A stretch of DNA of 25,716 nucleotides. Source: Abyssibius sp040880065. Its GTDB lineage: Bacteria; Pseudomonadota; Alphaproteobacteria; Rhodobacterales; Rhodobacteraceae. Below, piece after piece: positions 23,792 through 25,716 of this stretch; position 1 is the stretch's first letter, and each line of letters starts with the position of its first letter. Under the pieces are notes generated by a model, which was not told the origin of the DNA, searched no databases, and saw nothing but the letters and a program-made list of their open reading frames with translations. Made by a program: the position numbers and the translations under genes. The stretch is taken from positions 1 through 25,716 of the forward strand of contig JBBDJE010000035.1 in assembly GCA_040880065.1 (NCBI GenBank), read 5' to 3'.

Positions 23792-24199
23792 CAAGTTGCG
23801 ACGCTATCAAAGCGGTTTGCAAGTCTGCATGATATCTTTCAAACACACACCGACGCTGGCGCAAAAGGATTTAGGCATGAAGCCACCCACCAGCTTGGTT
23901 TCGCGGATGTCGAATTTTCTAGTACGACCGCTGCGGATATCGCAGGGATTTACGCAAACGGGCGTGTCATGAACTTTGTGTTCCTGCACCGGCATAGCTG
24001 CCCTGGCACTGGAATGCGGCCACGTTAGCCGGGCGCTGGCCCATGTTTGAGCAATCGCCGCTGGAAGGTCAAGGCGCGCCACCGCACACAACCACCCGAT
24101 AACCACCACCACCACCACAGACGCCCGACCAAGGCGCGTGCGTCTGTGGTGTTATGGTGGCGGCTTGAGCACGGAGCGAGGGCTGCACTACACGTTAGC
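23792..24199. other. Intergenic region between convergent genes
   Basis: This 408-bp stretch separates the MarR gene from the hypothetical gene on the other strand. The main structure is a long hairpin at 24103-24163. A minus-strand frame at 23807-23995 (62 residues, several Cys, from ATG) is open, but I see no family match and no good ribosome-binding site, so it is not called. No mobile-element ends were recognised, though the mix of composition suggests a patchwork. Confidence 0.4.
24103..24163. repeat. Long imperfect inverted repeat (12-bp perfect core)
   Basis: CACCACAGACGC (24113-24124) and GCGTCTGTGGTG (24140-24151) pair perfectly around a 15-nt loop. The stem continues after a small internal loop through the CCACCACCA tract (24103-24111) and TGGTGGCGG (24155-24163). 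It lies between convergent genes, consistent with a bidirectional terminator, although no T-run is present. Confidence 0.55.
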
Positions 24200-24709
24200 T
24201 CACCCGCGCGCATCCTCTATTGCTTCTATCGCCGCATCTATAACCTTCGAGAGATATATTCTTGGCCCAATGCCATTAAAGCCTTCAACCTGTTCTCCAG
24301 TGACATCGAAAAAAGCATCATCGCCAGTTCGATACTCCCAATCGAGGTCAATTGTTGCGCCATCGTCAACATCATTATAATAAGCATACCAACTGACACC
24401 AGCGTTCGGTCTTACATCGCTGCTCCGCTTGACGTCCTTGGCGTTTTCTTTTCTTATGGCGTGCTTTGTCGCATTCGACGCCTCCCTAATCGCACGATAC
24501 GGCCACGACCGCTTGGTCAGTTTGTCCTTGAATGCTATCTCTACTTTGCGCGCGTTGTCTGGTCTGCCTACTCCCTCAAGCGCAATGTGGGTTGCATAAG
24601 CATCTATTGCCCAGATGACACAATAGGCGTTCGCACGACTCTGATCGTCAGTAAACTGTTTCAATATCGGCGTCATAATTTCCAGTTTATAGTCTTGAAC
24701 ACTCAACAC
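24200..24709 (-). CDS. Hypothetical protein, AT-richer than neighbours
   Basis: The 169-residue protein is read from a GTG at 24709, supported by AGGAG nine nt upstream; no better start exists. It is mostly helical-looking and charged, with no signal peptide or membrane span. Residues 66-86 (KRSWPYRAIREASNATKHAI) contain the only distinctive motif, a basic NATKH segment. The C-terminal part is acidic (DVDDGATIDLDWE). I do not recognise the family. Its base composition and codon use are clearly more AT-rich than the flanking genes, which suggests recent acquisition, for example as an orphan of a phage or defence island. Confidence 0.6.
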   Translation of the reverse strand: MLSVQDYKLEIMTPILKQFTDDQSRANAYCVIWAIDAYATHIALEGVGRPDNARKVEIAFKDKLTKRSWPYRAIREASNATKHAIRKENAKDVKRSSDVRPNAGVSWYAYYNDVDDGATIDLDWEYRTGDDAFFDVTGEQVEGFNGIGPRIYLSKVIDAAIEAIEDARG

Positions 24710-24718
24710 GCTGTGAAT

Positions 24719-24723
24719 CTCCT
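24719..24723 (-). promoter_or_regulatory. Ribosome-binding site deciding a GTG start
   Basis: On the minus strand AGGAG precedes the GTG at 24709 by 9 nt. It is the reason a GTG start is preferred over the internal ATG, which would remove the first 11 residues. Confidence 0.7.
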
Positions 24724-24819
24724 GACAAAATGGTCTCTGACTTTTCGGTGTTTATTGCACAGCCATTACAAACCGCGCGACCATGGGCCATCAAAAGCGG
24801 TTGGGTGTTTTTCGCCCGC

Positions 24820-25512
24820 CTAATCCAGCATCATCGCCGCCAGCACCGGGCCTGTGCCGTCGGCTTGCACGATCAGCGCCCAGTGCTCGTCGCCCAGCGC
24901 ATCGAGGCTTAGGGTCAGGGGGGTGCGGCCGTCCCATTCGGCGGCGAGGTTCCAGTCGCGCACGATGTTCACATAGGTGATGCTGCGCCCGGCATTTTCG
25001 CCATGGGTAATGTCCACGGTTTGTTGCGGTGTGAAGCGTACCAAAAAGACCGAGGCCGGAACCGAACCGGCAAGCGGGCGAATTGTCACCGCCGCGCGCG
25101 GGCCCTGCCGTGTGGCCTCAAGCGCGGCAAGCGGCGGGCGGGTCTGGGCTTCGGTAATTTCGCGCATCACCTTGTCGGGCCGGTTTCCGGCCATGTAATC
25201 GCCACCATGAATAACGATTTGCGGTGTATATACGGTACGTTGCCGCCATGTATGCGCATATTGGCTTTGCCGGTGCGAAAAGGCGGCGCGGGCAAATTCA
25301 TCGCGCCAGCCAAGATAATCCCAGTAATCCACATGCAGCGCCAGCGCGATCACACCGCGCTGCTCGGCCAGTTGTTGCAACAACTCATCGGCCGGCGGGC
25401 AGGACGAACACCCCTGACTCGTATAAAGCTCCACCACCACCGGATATTCGGCACGCAGCGGCGCGGTAAACAGGCTGGCCAAAAGGGCCGAAAGGATCAG
25501 GGTGGCGCGCAT
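24820..25512 (-). CDS. DUF1223 thioredoxin-like secreted protein
   Basis: The 230-residue protein is read from ATG 25512. An ATG at 25542 adds ten residues, but the signal peptide (MRATLILSALLASLFTAPLRA, probable cleavage after Ala21) fits the later start better and GGAA precedes it. The VVELYTSQGCSSCPPAD segment carries the family's CxxC (Cys35 and Cys38), followed by HVDYWDYLGW. DUF1223 has a thioredoxin-like fold and is common in Alphaproteobacteria; the periplasmic role and redox partner are not established. The frame remains open upstream to the window edge but has no other good start there. It looks intact and has normal host-like composition. Confidence 0.9.
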   Translation of the reverse strand: MRATLILSALLASLFTAPLRAEYPVVVELYTSQGCSSCPPADELLQQLAEQRGVIALALHVDYWDYLGWRDEFARAAFSHRQSQYAHTWRQRTVYTPQIVIHGGDYMAGNRPDKVMREITEAQTRPPLAALEATRQGPRAAVTIRPLAGSVPASVFLVRFTPQQTVDITHGENAGRSITYVNIVRDWNLAAEWDGRTPLTLSLDALGDEHWALIVQADGTGPVLAAMMLD

Positions 25513-25542
25513 CTGCAATTCCGATTTGATTACCCCCGTCAT

Positions 25543-25716
25543 AAGACAGTTTCCCGCAGCATGCCAGTCAACCCTTTGCGAGCGGGCGTGAAGGGGGGGG
25601 TTAGGAAAACAGTTAATGCCTTCATTTTGAAAGAGTGGCGAGAAGGTGCGCGAAAACGGCAGGGTTGTGTCTCGAAACTGGTGGAAATTATTTGGCGGCG
25701 TTCTCCGAGCATGTTG
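25543..25716. other. Right-edge region, no gene called
   Basis: This 174-bp end piece carries a run of eight G (25593-25600) and a plus-strand frame open from ATG 25561 to the edge (52 codons). That frame continues as an antisense open frame over DUF1223 and has no recognisable family, so it is left uncalled. Regulatory sequence for DUF1223 is expected here. Confidence 0.3.

Noticed and set aside
24047..24823. A 258-codon plus-strand frame with a poly-histidine stretch
   Set aside because: The histidines come from the CAC repeats of the inverted repeat, and the rest is antisense to the hypothetical gene that has a proper start site.
1..25716. Prophage, CRISPR array, integrase or intact insertion sequence
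   Set aside because: No repeat-spacer array, transposase, integrase or phage structural gene was recognised on either strand.

Overview
The window looks like chromosomal DNA from an alphaproteobacterium, most likely of the Rhodobacterales/Roseobacter group. This is an inference from the high G+C content, the dense ATGA-overlapped operons, and the gene families present (HyuA/DUF917, DUF1223, several Gfo/Idh dehydrogenases, MocD/MocE-like proteins). No rRNA, tRNA, CRISPR array or intact insertion sequence was seen.

Layout. (1) 1-2656: the 3' end of a hydantoinase/oxoprolinase (HyuA-type) gene followed by two tandem DUF917 paralogues, one operon. (2) 2898-3875: a lone UDP-glucuronate decarboxylase-like SDR gene, slightly less G+C-rich by eye. 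(3) 3918-6078: a small candidate RiPP locus. It has a 53-residue peptide gene (4921-5082), an HExxH protein of the putative peptide beta-hydroxylase family directly downstream, and a divergent ATP-grasp-like protein that starts 55 bp from the peptide gene. (4) 6161-22180: a LacI-family repressor divergent from a 15-gene, roughly 14.8-kb operon with no gap above 54 bp. The operon encodes a DUF4432 mutarotase-like protein, a membrane desaturase/hydroxylase with three histidine boxes, a MocE-like Rieske ferredoxin, a PanB-fold protein that has lost the usual metal ligands, two SDRs, four Gfo/Idh/MocA dehydrogenases, a TIM-barrel isomerase/epimerase and a complete ribose-type ABC importer. (5) 22181-24199: a decayed stretch with a C-terminal remnant of a mannitol dehydrogenase, a MarR regulator, and inverted repeats. 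(6) 24200-25716: an AT-richer hypothetical gene and a secreted DUF1223 protein.

How the genes work together. The large operon reads as an uptake and catabolic system for an unusual sugar or cyclitol: periplasmic binding protein and importer, anomer interconversion, serial NAD(P)-dependent oxidation, and TIM-barrel isomerisation or lysis. The desaturase-like oxygenase next to a Rieske ferredoxin, together with MocA-, MocB- and MocC-like partners, resembles the rhizopine (3-O-methyl-scyllo-inosamine) catabolic genes. An O- or N-methylated sugar or cyclitol is therefore the best guess for the substrate. The PanB-like protein could handle the one-carbon unit, but that is speculative. The RiPP-like locus is separate and is the best candidate for an undescribed system here.
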